Origin: Tolypeutes matacus
Taxonomy: Eukaryota; Chordata; Mammalia; Cingulata; Chlamyphoridae
Reading direction: 5' to 3'
Assembly (NCBI GenBank): GCA_026826555.1
Contig: JAKSZT010054565.1
Location: 6,137,245 to 6,201,244, forward strand
Length of the DNA stretch: 64,000 nt
Made by a program: the position numbers and the translations under genes. Below the pieces are notes generated by a model, which did no database searches, was not told the DNA's origin, and was given only the letters and a program-made list of their open reading frames with translations. Of this stretch, positions 40,941-54,138 are shown piece by piece. The number at the start of each line of letters is the position of its first letter. The stretch's first letter is position 1.

Positions 40941-42550
40941 TCTCTTAAGGAGTGCATTGTAATTTATGGGGTCCCCCCCCTGGAGACAACTTAATATGAA
41001 CCAGTCCACTTTTACTGACTTTTCAAACTGATTTAGGGGGCTGGTGAGAGGAGAGTAGAGATTTTAACTACGAAGCAATTCGTTTTCAAAGGATACTAGA
41101 GAGGGGCTCCTAGCTGAGTTGACCCAGTGTATTCAAGTCTTCATTTATAGACTAGTGTTCCATTTGTCCTCAAAAAGTTAAAAGAGTTTTGAGCCAATGT
41201 ATACAAATCCAAAATTTTCTGGGGCCTTTTTCAGAAGACCAGAAATCTGACAAAACAAGGCTCAGAATCCCACAGAGCTGGAATCTGGAGCTAGGAAATG
41301 TCTCCTTTGGACAGGGCACATGTCATCTGCCCATCATGAGGCCAGCTTCTTCACTCATCATATTACCTAGTAGGATCTCAAATATTAATTCTGGGACCTC
41401 AATCAAATACCGTTGACTCTAGAACTTGACAAAAACTTTAGGGAAATTAATGATAGGAGGTTCCTCTTTGCCCTCAGTTAAGAATCTAGACTCCTGGTTT
41501 GACACTCAAAGCCCTCTGTGCTCACCCCTCCTTCCTCATACTGAAAGCTCCAGCCATGAGATTCTCCAACTAGGAAGAAACATCGCCCAGTTGACGATTT
41601 AGAAAACAAAGTGAATACTTTGAATGATAAAATAAACATAAAAGTAGAAGAAGCCAGTGGCTCAGCTCATCCCATGCTTTCTTTTTGTGATGCAAGGACA
41701 GTAGGAGAAGTTGCAATTGTGTTAGTCCCATTTCCCCTTCCTAAGAGGTGTTCCCCTTATTTTTGTTAATATGTTCTTAGGACTCAGATAGTTTAATTTT
41801 GTAGTACTTATCCTATAAAGTTAATATTTTGTTGACTCACTCTTTCTTCCACTGTTTGGTGAGCTCATTAAAGGTCAGGGATGGTGCTTTACCTATCTGG
41901 ATATAAACTGGGCTTCCCAGGTCTCATCTGTCTATAGATGCAAAGTCCATTTCACACTTTTGGCTCTGCCCTGCTAACTCAGAGTTCTAGTCCTTTACAA
42001 AAGTTTGCTCAGGAAGTGGCTCTCTGCTATCCCCCACCCCACCCCCAATTCCACAGGCTCCCTCAGCTGGATCCAGCCATATCTAGCAGGCCTCCTGTGT
42101 CTGCTGAGCTTGCTGACTGAGGCCTCTGCTCCTTCTGATGATCACTTCTATAGCAGGCTGGTGTCAAGAGTTGAGCTGAGATGCCAGGTGTCAAAGTAGC
42201 CAATTAAGACAAGCCAAAATGAAAATAACAGTTTAATGAAATATTATAAGCAAGAACCTAGTTGGAGATAGTGCTGACTCCCCCAACTGTTTCACTTTTT
42301 ACCATGGAACAATATCACTGGGTGAGGAGCAAATGAATCAGTGCAGATGTGGAAGCATGTCACTGCTGAGAGAGTCTGAAACAAAAGACTCCTGCTGTTT
42401 TAAGGACCCAGAGGCCAGGAGAGGGAGAGGGGGATGTACAAAGAGTGGAAATGTACTGAATACAGAATCAAAGTGGAGAAAAGTGTCTTCAAGTACTCCC
42501 CCATCTTCCCCTGTAATAAGGCATTCTCAGGATAGATGCCTGAGGAAGAT
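40941..42550. other. Intergenic, nothing recognised
   Basis: No gene, RNA gene or clear repeat is found. Open frames here (for example 42333-42575) are not protein-like. Confidence 0.5.
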
Positions 42551-43155
42551 CTCTCTTTTTTTTTTTTTTTTTTAACAAATCAATTTTATTGATACATATT
42601 AATAAAGGACAAATCAAAGTGTACAATCAGTGGTATTCAGTATAATCACATTGTTGTGCATTCATCACTTCAATCATTTTTAGAGCATTTTCCTTATTCC
42701 AACAATAATAATATTAATAATAAAACAAAACTCATCACCTCTTGATCTCTCTATGCTTCCCCTGCTATTCTGATTCCTTCTCTCTAGCATATTTGTATTT
42801 ATATTTTGTAAAAACTGTCTTATATATGCAATATCACCCATATTCATATTTTACGTGAGATTTCACTGTTATACAGTCCCATGTTACATTTTTAGCTTTC
42901 ATTCTATTAATATATATGACCTTAGACTTACAATTTCAACCACTGCCATACTCATATAATAGCCCTGCTAGTTACAAACACTATGATGTGCTTTCAACAT
43001 TTCTATTCATTTCCAAAGATTTACAAACAACTTTTTTGTGTGTGTGCCAATTTTGCACAGATTAACCCTCAGCTTTCTATTCTATTCCATCATTCTATTT
43101 TCTGGTGACCTATATTCTAGTTATTAACTCCATGAGTATACATAATATATTTAGT

Positions 43156-45384
43156 TCATAAAACACAATCATATTGTGTCAGGCTTGCTTCATTCAACAA
43201 AATGTGCTTCAGGTTTATCCATGTTGTCATATGCTTCACGACTTCGTTTCTTCTTACTGCTGCATAATATTCCATCATATGTATATACCACAATTTGTTT
43301 ATCCATTTATCAGTTGATGTATACCTGGGTTGTTTCCAACTTTTGGCAAACATGAATAATGCTGATTTTGGATTCAGTTGGCAAGTATTTTGTTGAGGAT
43401 TTTTGCATCTATATTCATTTAGAGATATTGGTCTGTAATTTTCCTCTTATTGTAGTATCTTTATCTGGTTTTGGTATTAGGGTGATGTTGGATTCATAGA
43501 ATGAGTTTGGTAGGGTTCTTTACTGTTCAATTTTTTTGGAAGAGCTTGAGTAAGATCAGTATTAGTTCATCTTTGAATGATTGGTAGAATTTATCTGTGA
43601 AGCCATCTGGTCCTGGGCTTTTCTACTTTGGGAGGTTTTTGATGGTGGTTTCAGTCTCTTCACTTTTGATTTGTTAGTTGAGGTCTTCTATTTCTTCTTG
43701 GATCAGTGTAGGTGGTTCATGTGTTTCTAGGAATTTGTGCATCTCATCTACATTGTCCATTTTTTTGGCATACAGTTGTTCATAGTATCCTCTTATGATC
43801 TCTCTTATTTCTGTGGTAATGTCCCCCCTCTCATTTCTGATTTTATTTATTTATGTCTCCTCTCTCTTTTTCTTTGTCAGTCTAGCTAAGGGTTTGTGGA
43901 TTTTGGTGATCTTCTCAAAGAACCAACTTTTAGTTTTGTTCATTCTCTCTGTTGTTTTTTTTTTTGTTGTTGTTGTTGTTGTTCTCAATTTCATTTATTA
44001 CTGCTCTAATCTTTATTATTTCTTTTCTTTGGCTTGGTTTGGGATTAGTTTGATGCTCTTTTTCTAGTTCCTCCAGGTATGCAGTTAGATCTTCAATTTA
44101 GCTCTTTCTTCTTTTTTAATGTAAGCAACAAGGGTTATAGATTTCCCTCTCAGCTCTGCCTTTGCTGTATCCTATAATTTTTTTTTTTTTTTTTGCAAAT
44201 AATTTTATTTAAGAAGAGCTTATGGACACTTGGTCATAGATAAAAGATCTCTGAAAACCCTGGGTGGGAAAATGTCCTAACTCTAAATTTAGGCAGATGC
44301 TGTACAAAATATTTGTAACTCAGATGTGTCATCTGCATATGACTGTTTCATACCATACATCCTTGTGAATACTCAACCAAATCATGACTTCTGTAATATT
44401 TTGCTAAATGTACATATTTGCACTTATGCCCTTCACATGCTGCTCTCAGCCCTGCAGACCTGCTCACCAGCATTCTTAGGATCAGAAACCTGTCAAGAAG
44501 TAGGAAAGCATGGTATACGTGTTTTCTTTTGTTTTTATTGCTAATCTTCTTTAAGAGAAATGTGAGGGATTTTTCATTCATTCAGTTCATTCAAGAAATA
44601 GTTATGAGCATCCACCATTTGCCAGCCACTTGCTTGGACTCTGGTGAATTCCATAATTTTTGATATGTTGTGTTCTCATTCATCGTCTCAAGATATTTGC
44701 TGAATTCTCTTGCAATTTCTTCTTTGACCCACTGATTATTTAAGAGTATATTGTTTAATCTCCATATATTTGTGAAATTTCCCTTTTCCCATTCATTATT
44801 AATTTCCAGCTTCATTACGTTATGATCACAGAAAGAGTTTTTTATAATTTCAATCTTTTAAAATTTATTAGGTCTTGTCTTGTGACCCATCCTATGGTCT
44901 ATCCTGTAGAAGGATCCATAAGCGCTTAAAAAGAATATGTATCCTGCTGTTTTGGGGTGCAATGCTCTATAGATGTTTTTTCGGTCTAGTTCATTTAACA
45001 TATATTAACACATTATTCTGTCAAGATGCTCTATCCAATACTAAGAGTGATGTATTTGATCATAAGGACTTTTATTTCTCCCTTCAGTTTTGCTAGTCTG
45101 TACCTCATATATCTTGGGTTAGGTGCATAAATATTTAGTATAGTTATTTCTTCTTGGTGAATTGGCCCTTTTATTAATATATAATGGCCATCTTCATCCC
45201 TTATAACAATTTTGCATGTAAAATCTATTTTGTCCAATATTAATATCGCTACTGCAGCTCTGTTTTGGTTACTATTTACATGGAATATCTTTTTCCAACC
45301 TTTCATTTTCAACCTGGTTGTGTGCTTACATCTGAGGTGAGTCTCTTGTAGATTGCATATAGATGGCTTATAATTTTTATCCAT
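43156..45384 (-). pseudogene. L1 A ORF2 (endonuclease-reverse transcriptase), broken
   Basis: ORF2 protein nicks DNA and reverse-transcribes L1 RNA. The endonuclease start is well preserved at 45031-45384, with ICNLQETHLRCK (active-site Glu in QETH), VAILI and LNIYAPNPR. The C-terminal piece at 43156-43353 shows KWINKLWYIHMMEYYAAV. Between them are stops, frameshifts, a deletion and an inserted retrocopy. It is inactive. Confidence 0.88.
44183..44652 (-). mobile_element. Retroposed 3' end of an unidentified transcript
   Basis: Inserted in L1 A ORF2 between ATAATTTTT repeats (44174-44182 and 44653-44661). On the minus strand it ends AAATAAAATTATTTGC followed by poly(A), so a polyadenylated RNA was copied. 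The body is non-coding and I do not recognise its source. Confidence 0.7.
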
Positions 45385-45404
45385 TCTATCAGTCTATGTC
45401 TTTT

Positions 45405-45625
45405 TTGTGTGTCTGTGTGTTGTGTTACTGGGCTGGGTATTGAACATGGAACCTCAGGACCTTGTGTGGGAAGCTGGTGCTCAACCACTGAGCTACACCA
45501 GCTCCCTGAGGTGTTTTTTTTTTCATTTGTTTGCTTTTTTTGTTTTTAGGAGGTACTGGAGATTGAACCCAGGACCTCATACATGGGAATCAGGTGCTCA
45601 ACCACTTGTGCTACATCCACTCCCC
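45405..45625 (-). mobile_element. Dimeric tRNA-Ala SINE
   Basis: Two tRNA-like units (about 45413-45507 and 45540-45625) lie within a single duplication AGTCTATGTCTTTT (45391-45404 and 45626-45639). Each unit has a reversed B box, GGTATTGAACATGG and GAGATTGAACCC. Confidence 0.85.
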
Positions 45626-45999
45626 AGTCTATGTCTTTTGATTGGGGCATTCAAGCCATTAACAGTCAATGTTTTACTATAAAGGCCTTACTTACTTCAT
45701 CCAGTTTTTCCTTTGGCTTTCTGTTGTCATATCTTACTATTTATTGTCTGCCCTTTAGTTTACCCTTCTTAATAATCTTCATTTCTACACTCTTCTCCAA
45801 GTCTCTCACCCTTGTTTTTCCTTTTATGCTGCAGCACTCTCATTTAGTATCTCTTGTAATTCTGGTCTTTTGGTGACACATTCTATCAGTTTTTGTGTGT
45901 CTGTGAAGACTTTAAACCCACCCTTATTTTTGAAGAACAGTTTTGCCAGATACCAAATTCTTGAATTGGCAGGTTTTCTCTTTCAGTACCTTAAATATA

Positions 46000-46616
46000 T
46001 CACGCTACTTTCTTCTCACCTCTGTGGTTTCTGATGAGAGGTTGACACTTAATCTTATTGATTTTCCCTTGTATGTGATGCTTTGCTTTTCTCTTGCTGC
46101 TTTCAGGATCCTCTCTATATCTGATATTTGTCATTCTGATTAGAAGGTGTCTTGGGGTATGTCTGTTCAGACTTATTATGTTTTGGGTGTGTTGTCCTTC
46201 TTGGATATTGATATTTATGTCTTTCATAATGGTTGGAAAGTTTTAGGTCATTATTTCCTCAAATATTCTTTTGCCCCTTTTCCATTCTCTTCTCCTGAAA
46301 CACCAACAATGCATATGTTTGTGCATTTCACATTGTCATTCCAATTCCCTGTGACCCTGTTCCATTTTTTCCATTCTCTTCTCTTTCTGTTCTCCTGTCT
46401 TTTCTAGTTTATATGTTCTGCCTTCCAAATCACTAATTTTGTCCTCAGGCATTTCAAATCTGCTCTTATGTGTTCTGATGTATTTTTAATCTCATCCATC
46501 ATGTCTTTCATTGCCATAATCTCTGTTACTTTTCTTTGCAGGCTTTCAAATTGTTCTTTTTGCTCACCCAGTGTCTTCTTAATATCTTTTATCTCTTTAG
46601 TCATATTTTCTTTCAA
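46000..46616 (-). pseudogene. L1 A ORF1 (RNA-binding chaperone), broken
   Basis: ORF1p forms trimers through a coiled coil and binds L1 RNA. The frame at 46404-46616 covers the charged coiled-coil part (EIKDIKKTLGEQKEQFESLQ) and that at 46000-46227 the start of the RNA-binding part (MKDININIQEGQHTQNI, TPRHLLIRM). Frames are separated by stops and shifts. Confidence 0.85.
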
Positions 46617-49064
46617 TTCTTTGAATTGATTTAGGGGAGTTGTGTGATTAATATTAATTAATTGTCTTAAATCCTGTATCTCTTCAGATATTTGGTTTGT
46701 TCCTTTGGCTGGGCCATCTATTCCTGTTTCCTATTATGTCTAGTAATGTTTTGCTGATGTCTAGGCATCTGAATATGTTGGTGAATTTACTTGGATGGCC
46801 AATTTCTCTCTCTTGTGCATTGTTTTTCTTTCCACAGTTCTTTTTTGATATTTGTTTCAACTTATTCTAAGTCTTTAAAATTGCTTAGCTTAAGTTCTCA
46901 AATCAGGCCAGGGACTCACTAATGGGGCACAGATTTTCTCTCAGGAGTTCAGTAAAGAAAGAACCAAAAACAGTTTTTTTTCTGTGCACTTTCCCAACTG
47001 GACAGCAGATGGTTCTCATTGGCACCTTTCTAGGGTGGTGTTTCTTTCAATCTATGCTTTCCTGTGTTTTGGTCTGGCCAGAGCCAAGATTCAAAGTGGG
47101 CTCTGCTGGCCGAATTCACTGAATAGAAGCCCCCCAACTCTTCCACCAGAGGAAGACATCTGTTTCCCCCTCAGTTGACTGTAGTGAGTCAAGGGTTTTA
47201 CTCCAGCTTAATATCTTGGGGGTGGGGAAGGGAGGCCCTTCCTGGCCATCATGGGGGTTTGGTAACTCAGGTTTGTTTTTTCAGGTTCTTCGTCTCTCTG
47301 TCCTTCACCCTCCTGGGAGTTGTATAGCACTGTCATGATCTGCTGACCCCTAATGCAGGTCCTCCAGTCAACGTTTGGCCCTTTCTCCATTGTTTTTGTA
47401 AGAAAGTTGAGTTCTGTCTGCCTATTCTGGCACTATCTTCCTGGTACTCCCTGGTGTACCCTGATAAGAAGGCCTCTGAACCAGAGGTGACTAGGCTGGG
47501 AATGCAGATATTTGTAACAGCATGACAGGTCAGAAGGCCTCAGTCCTTGACTGCAACTCCTTTCAGAAATTGCAATGCACTGGCTGTACACCAAGTCTGA
47601 TGTGTGGAGGGCAGCATTCCCCTGTGAGGCCTGTCAGGTAAAATCTTTGTAATTTTCTATAGTTGGGCCTGAAAAATCATGCATAAGATTTTGGCCTGGA
47701 GCCAGACACCTCAGCAGGGTTCATGTTCATTTCTGCCCTATCACTCTTTTCTGACGATCATCAGGACAATGATGGCCAGAGCTCTGGAATGCTCCTCTAA
47801 CAACAGTTCATTACAAAGAATCAACATTAAGCACCACTGGGTGCAGGCACTACACTGGAGAGTTCTAGCATTGGGGAAGTAGTGGTTGCAAGGGATGGTC
47901 CTAGATCTCAGGCAAGACAAAGCTGCAAACATGCCATTAAAATATGATAGGTAAAGAGGTAAAGAAGCCTGACTCAAGGCTTCTTTCTAGGAAAAAGAAC
48001 ATTTAAATTGAAACCTGAAGGTGAGTAGGACAAAAGGTGGGGCATAGAAGAAAGAAGGAAAGAGAGAAAGAAGGAAAGTGGCAATAGCATTTGAATACCT
48101 AGATGGGAAGAGGATATAGGGTTTTCTGATGACTTCAAGTAGTTTAGTCCAGCTTCAGCAAAAAGAGGATGCATAGAATATGATTGATAAGGGGCTGGAG
48201 ATGACCACAGAGTAAGACTGGAGGGTGCTTTTAAGCCATGCTAACACTATGGGTGTCTTCTTATGGTGATATGGTGCTCACAAAGGGTTTTAAACAGGAA
48301 AAGGAGTTGATTCAATATAAATCTTAGAAATACCATTCTTGTATGAAGCATGGATGAAAGTTCCAGTTCTAGGAGAATGACAGACTAATAACCTTGTGTA
48401 ACCTTCCTGCTAAAATGCTAGATACATAACTGACTGGGTACAATTCAAATGTATTGTTGAATTGGCACATTGATTGGCAATACTCATAGGTTAAAAACCA
48501 AGGTGAAAAACTAATCCAGAAGTAAACAGAGCACTTAAGCTAGCTTTCACTTTGAGGGCATTTGCTAAATTAGATCACCTGGAGCCTTGGGTTTTATGGC
48601 TTTACAGAGCACACAGTTAGTCTTGGACTTGTTCAATGGAAGGAATCTAGTAGGAACCCTCTCTGTCTCCCCATCACTCTTTCCCTGACCGCACCCCCTA
48701 CACTTAACTCCTGTATCCCAATTGGCTAATGCTCTCATTATCAACCATTCTCATCATGAAACTCCACAGAAAATTTCCTGTCTCAAACTTTGGAGCTGGG
48801 TGGGTAAGGGAATAAAAAAAATCTTCTTAAAATTTGTAACCACAAACCAGCCCTCATATAGGTTTGTCATCCAAAATCAAACCACCCAAATAGGCCAAAA
48901 ACATTTAACCAAGAATTTAGTTTAAATTGTTCATAAGATGAACAGTTACATGAACAAAAAAGCACATGGCAGAAATAAATTCATATTCTCTTGGTAGGAA
49001 TTACTCATTCAAACCAGGCCTCAAATAATTTCCATACAATTTAAAGAAATATGAGCTCATAATA

Positions 49065-49093
49065 ACACACATACACACACACACACACACACA
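49065..49093. repeat. (CA)n microsatellite
   Basis: CA dinucleotide run with one interruption. Confidence 0.95.
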
Positions 49094-49465
49094 GAAGTGA
49101 GGCATAATCAGTAAGAACCAGCATAAACCTAACTGTTTGACATGAAAAGATTTCAGATAGTGGAATTATTAAACACCCATTTATCTCTTACAAAACTTTA
49201 ATTGGATTGTGTTCATGGTGTCATGGAACTTAGACATACCTGCCTCTGAATTTGACTGGTTACAGTCACAGGTAAAAGCTGTAGTTCCTGTATCCCTCAA
49301 AATCTGTGAAGCTTGGCATTTTGAGATTTTAGTATCATTCAGTGATGATAATGGTGGCCTTGAGGGTTCTTTGTTGTTAGCTGTAAAGACTGGGCTCTCC
49401 CAACAAGAATGCTGGGAAGAAAACACAGATCTTATCAGTGTCCACAGACCAGGAAGCCTGCATTA

Positions 49466-49672
49466 CCAATGTGCTTCTAGAACTGAGTTTCTCAATTTTG
49501 TCACTATTGACATTTTGTGCTGGATAATTCTTTGTTGTAAGGAGCTGTCCTGTGCACTGTAGGATGGTTAGCAGTATCTCTGGCCTCTGCATACTAGTAT
49601 CCTCCCATGTGGCAACCAAACTGCCTCCATATATTGCCAAATGTCCCATGATTGAGAACCACTAGTCTGTGA
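49466..49672 (-). mobile_element. Ancient hAT-type miniature element
   Basis: It starts GAACTGAGTTTCTCAATTTT and ends CATGATTGAGAACCACTAG, which are partly inverted copies. The body (GTCCTGTGCACTGTAGGATG, TTGCCAAATGTCCCATG) is a common mammal-wide MER-type repeat whose exact name I cannot fix. Confidence 0.6.
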
Positions 49673-50059
49673 GATCCTCTAAATAAGAAACAGAAATCAA
49701 TTTAGTGATCTTGGTGTTGGGAGATTCATTAATTTAGATGGGTTTCAGGGAGGCCCTGCCTGTACTATAAAGTATGTTATTGCCAGTATTATCATTTAAT
49801 GCATTAACCAATTAGGTCTGAATACAGATGATTCTCAGGTTTCTGCCTTGGGTCTTTTTATTTTCTTGATTACTCCCTGAGTAATGTATTTGCTTTCAGG
49901 ATTTCAGTGAGCATCAATAGGCTGAAGAATCCATATCAGCCTAAATCTTTTTGATTAGCTCTGAACCAATCAACCCAATTTATTGTTGAATGTGGACATC
50001 CTGTGGATACTTGAACACAATTTTCTCCAGATTAACTCATCACAGAAGCCAGGAGGATA

Positions 50060-50410
50060 TTCTAACACTAAAATTTTTATCATATTGCTTTTCTGCTTGA
50101 AACATTTTGTTGGTTCCCCATCACTCTCAGGAGAAGTCCAATCTGCTTTACACATGGGCAAGGCCCTTCATAATCTTCCTGTATTTCTAGCCTTGCTCCT
50201 TATCAATCCCTTCCCCCCTTTCCCTCATACCTATGACAAACTATGTCCAGTTCCTTGGACACATCCTGTTCCCTCTCATCTCCAGTCATTTGAACCTGCT
50301 TTTACCTCCCCCTGGTTCAGGTTTACTGGATCTTCAGGTTCTAGCTTGGATGCCACTTCCTCCTGAAGTACTCTCATAGCCCCAGGATTGAGTCTTATGG
50401 CTTATTTATG
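50060..50410 (+). mobile_element. Probable L2 LINE fragment
   Basis: TGGTTCCCCATCACTCTCAG, AAGGCCCTTCATAATCTTCC and TTGGATGCCACTTCCTCC follow the L2 3' half. Confidence 0.6.
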
Positions 50411-50724
50411 TGATCCAAGAGTAGCCTGTGTTTCCTTCTTTGTAATGTAAAGATACACCATGACAGTGTTTTGTTTTGTTTTTAACTAGAAAGTCATATA
50501 CTCCAGGGGCTCCATTCCTTTCCTTCCATAGATAGACAGGGTGGATTGGTACATGGGATCCAGCTTCCCCAGCTGAGGTTCCAGTGACCACTCATTGTGA
50601 ATGATATGTTGTAAAGATTCTGTATTCTGTTTTCTTCCTCTGATGAATGTTGACTTTTGTTCAGCCAGGCAGTTAAATTACTGGCAGGCTAGCTTAAGCT
50701 TTTAGAAGCTTATTTTTATGTTTT

Positions 50725-50931
50725 TTTTTTAATTTATTTTATTTTATTTTATTTTATTTTAAAGATTTTATTTATTTATTCATTTATACCCCCCTTGCTG
50801 CTTGTGCTCGCTGGGTCAGCTAACCACGCCGCGCGGGCAGGCTTGCCTTCACCAGGAGGCCCCGGGAACCGAACCCGGGGCCTCCCATATGGTAAACGGG
50901 AGCCCCACTGATTGAGCCACAGCCGCTTCCC
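50725..50931 (-). mobile_element. DAS-type SINE, young copy
   Basis: Perfect TATTTTTATGTTTT duplication (50711-50724 and 50932-50945). The tail includes a TTTTA repeat. A and B boxes are intact on the minus strand (B box reads GGTTCGGTTCC). Confidence 0.95.
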
Positions 50932-50945
50932 TATTTTTATGTTTT

Positions 50946-51980
50946 GTTAGGGCAGTTCCATTGTTGTTTTCATCTGAGAGCCATGGAGAATCTCTTAATC
51001 CTGGAACTTAATCTTTACTCCAAAGGTTTTTCCTTCCAGGATTTCAGTGGAAGCCTGATGTGTTTATCAAGCCCCTCTAATTTGTAGGGACTCACACTAC
51101 AAACAAGAATGGAAATATTAGCCTTTCAGCCTTTTAGCTGGTGTTTTCTTCCTCTGCTTTTTGGACTCTTTACCATTCATACACCGTTTGATTACCAAGA
51201 GTTAGAGGGTAATTTATAGACAGATGTTGGAACTCCCTCTGCTTTCTAGCTTCTTTCTTTATAGGATTTCTCCTTTAATTTCCAGCCATGCTGACAGTTT
51301 CAAACTCAGTCCTTTGACATCTCAAGTTAATATGACTACAGATTTTGACTTATACCTCAGTGCCAAAGTTGTATAAATATGAATCTCACTCTCTGTGGTT
51401 CTCTTATTTCAAAGGACAAATCTCTTCAGGTTCTGCCTGCTTTTGGTTTCTTCCCAGTTTCCTTAAGGAATCGTGTTTTATTTTATTTTTCCAAAGTTTT
51501 ATCATTGTTCCATCATTCTTGGAACTGGAAATCTTAACAAATATTTATTGATAAAAAAGAGAAAACACAAATACATGAATGTTTAATTTTTACACTGATA
51601 TCAAAAGTGAAGTAGGTATCTTTGGAAATATTGCATATAAATAGTTAATATATTTGAGATTGATTGAAAACATCTTGGTTTCAATTATTTTAATTGCCAT
51701 TTTGTGATATTTATCCCTTTTGGGGGGATTATCTCTTATTTTATTTCACATTATTTAAATTTTATAAATAACTGTTCTACAACAAATAAAGCAATTGCAT
51801 ATATATACACATATTTAGCAATACTTTAGTGAATGTTTTGATAATAAAGCATTTTAAGAACAAGGTAAAGAATGTTATTGAAACAGTGGAGATTTATTTA
51901 TAGGTGTCTTAGTAATCAAGTTTGACCAAGTTTGACAAAGTCTTCAAACAATGTGAAAATCATTATTTGGTTCTTTTCTT
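50946..51980. other. Intergenic, nothing recognised
   Basis: AT-rich sequence with no gene or nameable repeat. Confidence 0.5.
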
Positions 51981-52674
51981 TTTAAAGCAGTTTTATTGAG
52001 ATATATTGACATATGATAAAATCCATCCAAAGTGTACAATCAATGGCTTTTAGGATAATCACAGTTGTGCATTCACCACTGCAATCGATTTTACAACATT
52101 TTCATTACTCCAAAAAGAAAAATCCCATCCCCCTTAGCAGTCACCTCTCAATTCCTCTATGTTTCCCAAGCCCTACAATAGAATTGACATCTTAATGATA
52201 TTTAGTTTTCCAAACCATGAACATGGAATGTCCTTCCATTTATTTGTCTTCTTTGATTTCTTTTAGCAATGTTGTATAGTTTTCTGAGTATAAGTCCTTT
52301 ACATCCTTAGTTAAATTTGTTTCTTTAAGTTGTAGTTGTAAATGCAACTTAGCTTGCTCATTATTGGTGTATAGAAACATTTCCTCCTTAGCTTGCTCAT
52401 TATTAGTGTATAGAAACATTACTGATTTTTGCTTGTTGATTTTGTGCCCAGCCACTTTGCTGAATTCGTTTCGTAGCTTTGTTGTAGATTTCTCAGGGTA
52501 TTCTATCATGTCATCTGTAAATAGTGAAAGTTTTACTTCTTCCTTTCCAGTTTGAATGCCTTTTATTTCTTTTTCTTGCTTAATTGCTCTGGCTAGAACT
52601 TCCAGTACAATGTTGAATAACAGTGGTAACAGTGGGCATTCTTGCCTTGTTCCATATCTTAGAGGGAAAGCTTT

Positions 52675-52860
52675 TTTTTTTTTTTTTTAAAGATTTTATT
52701 TATTTATTCATTTATCCCCCCCCTTGCTGCTTGTGCTCACTGGGTCAGCTAACCACGCTGCGTGGGCGGGCTTGCCTTCACCAGGAGGCCCCGGGAACCG
52801 AACCTGGGGCCTCCCATATGGTAAACGGGAGCCCTACTGATTGAGCCACAGCCGCTTCCC
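52675..52860 (-). mobile_element. DAS-type SINE, young copy
   Basis: Perfect AGAGGGAAAGCTTT duplication (52661-52674 and 52861-52874) inside L1 B ORF2, poly(T) on the left. Confidence 0.95.
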
Positions 52861-53785
52861 AGAGGGAAAGCTTTCAGTCTTTCATCATTGAGTATGATGT
52901 TAGCTGTGGGTTTTTCATATATGCCCTTTATCATGTTGAGGGAGTTTCCTTCTATTCCTATTTTTCTAAGTGTTTTTATCAAGAAAGGATGCCGAATTTC
53001 GTTAAATGCTTTTTCTGCATCAATTGAAATGATCATGTGTTTTGTTCCCTTCATTATGTTGATGTGATGTATTACATTAATTGATTTACTTATGTTGAAC
53101 CACCTTTGCATACCTGGGGAAAAAACTATTTGTTCATGGCATATAATTCTTTTAAGGTGCTGTTGGATTCAATTTGCAAGTATTTTGTTGAGGATTTTTG
53201 TATTTATATTCATAAGAGAAATTAGTCTGTATTTTTCTATTCTTGCACTATCTTTATCTGGCTTTGGTATTAGGTAATGTTGGCCTCACAGAATGAGTTA
53301 GGTAGTGTTCCTTCTTCCTCAAAATTTTGGAAGAGTTTTATGAGTATTGGTATTAATTCTTCTTTGAACGATAGGTAGAATTCACCTATGAAGCCATCTG
53401 GTCCTGGACTTTTCTTTTTTGGGAGATTTTTTATGACTTTGCTTGTAATTGGTCTGCTGAGGTCTTTTATTTCTTGTGGAGTCAGTGAAGGTTGTTCATG
53501 TGTTTCATCTAGGTTTTTAATTTGTTGGCATATAGTCATTCATAGTGTCCTCTTGTGATCCTTTTTATTTCTGTGAGGTCTGTAGTAATGAGCCCACTCT
53601 CATTTCTGACATTATTTATTTGCATCTTCTCTCTTTTTTCCTTTGTTAGTCTAGCTAAGGGTTAGTCAATTTTATTGATCTTTTCTAAGCATTAACTTTT
53701 GGTTTTGTTAATTTAGTCTTTTTATTAAATGAAATTGAGAATTTTTTTAAAATTCTCAATTTCACTTATTTCTCATCTAATCTTT

Positions 53786-54138
53786 TTTTGTTGTTGTTGT
53801 TGGCAAATAATCATTTTAATGGTACCACTCAAGAAAATTGAAACTACTCAACTAGAACTTCCAGTTTCCTTAAAGGCATTAAAAACAATTCAACACAAAT
53901 ATGAACTGCCTAAAATTTGCTTATGATTTACACACAAATAAGTGTATGTCAGTGATGTTGGTAAATGTGGAAGTCTGCTGCATTTGGGAAATTTTTTACT
54001 TTTTACAAATTAATTTTCAGCAAATTGCTAGTAGACAATGGGCTGCGTTCAGTAAATGTGATGAAGCTGACATTGTAGAGGAAACGATTTTGTAGATGCA
54101 AAGATAAAACACATGTCCTTATAGAATCCAGCTCATTC
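53786..54138 (-). other. Transduced 3' flanking segment
   Basis: About 350 bp of non-LINE sequence carried along with copy 3. It ends on the minus strand with CATTAAAATGATTATTTGCC then an ACAACAAC-rich tail. It marks the genomic neighbourhood of the source element. Confidence 0.65.

Larger units (their letters stand above)
42555..47450 (-). mobile_element. Long L1 element A, with nested insertions
   Basis: The 3' end is the T run at about 42555-42572 and the 5' end is near 47450 (TCTGTCTGCCTATTCTGGC, reverse of L1 5' UTR text). The 3' UTR resembles the L1 copy at 13841-14085. ORF2 and ORF1 follow in order on the minus strand. Around 43365 the sequence jumps from the ORF2 C-terminus to the reverse-transcriptase region, so a large internal part is deleted. 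A retrocopy (44183-44652) and a SINE dimer (45405-45625) interrupt it. Confidence 0.88.
47460..50050. other. Intergenic, mostly unclassified
   Basis: Contains a CA microsatellite (49065-49093) and an ancient hAT-type element (49466-49672). The part at 48000-48330 may be an old mammal-wide repeat. The 117-codon frame at 49209-49562 lies half in the hAT element and is not a gene. Confidence 0.45.

Noticed and set aside
43795..44067. Hydrophobic plus frame (90 codons)
   Set aside because: It is the antisense of L1 A ORF2, including a (GTT)n run.
49209..49562. 117-codon plus frame
   Set aside because: Its second half is the ancient hAT-type element at 49466-49672, and there is no splice or promoter context.
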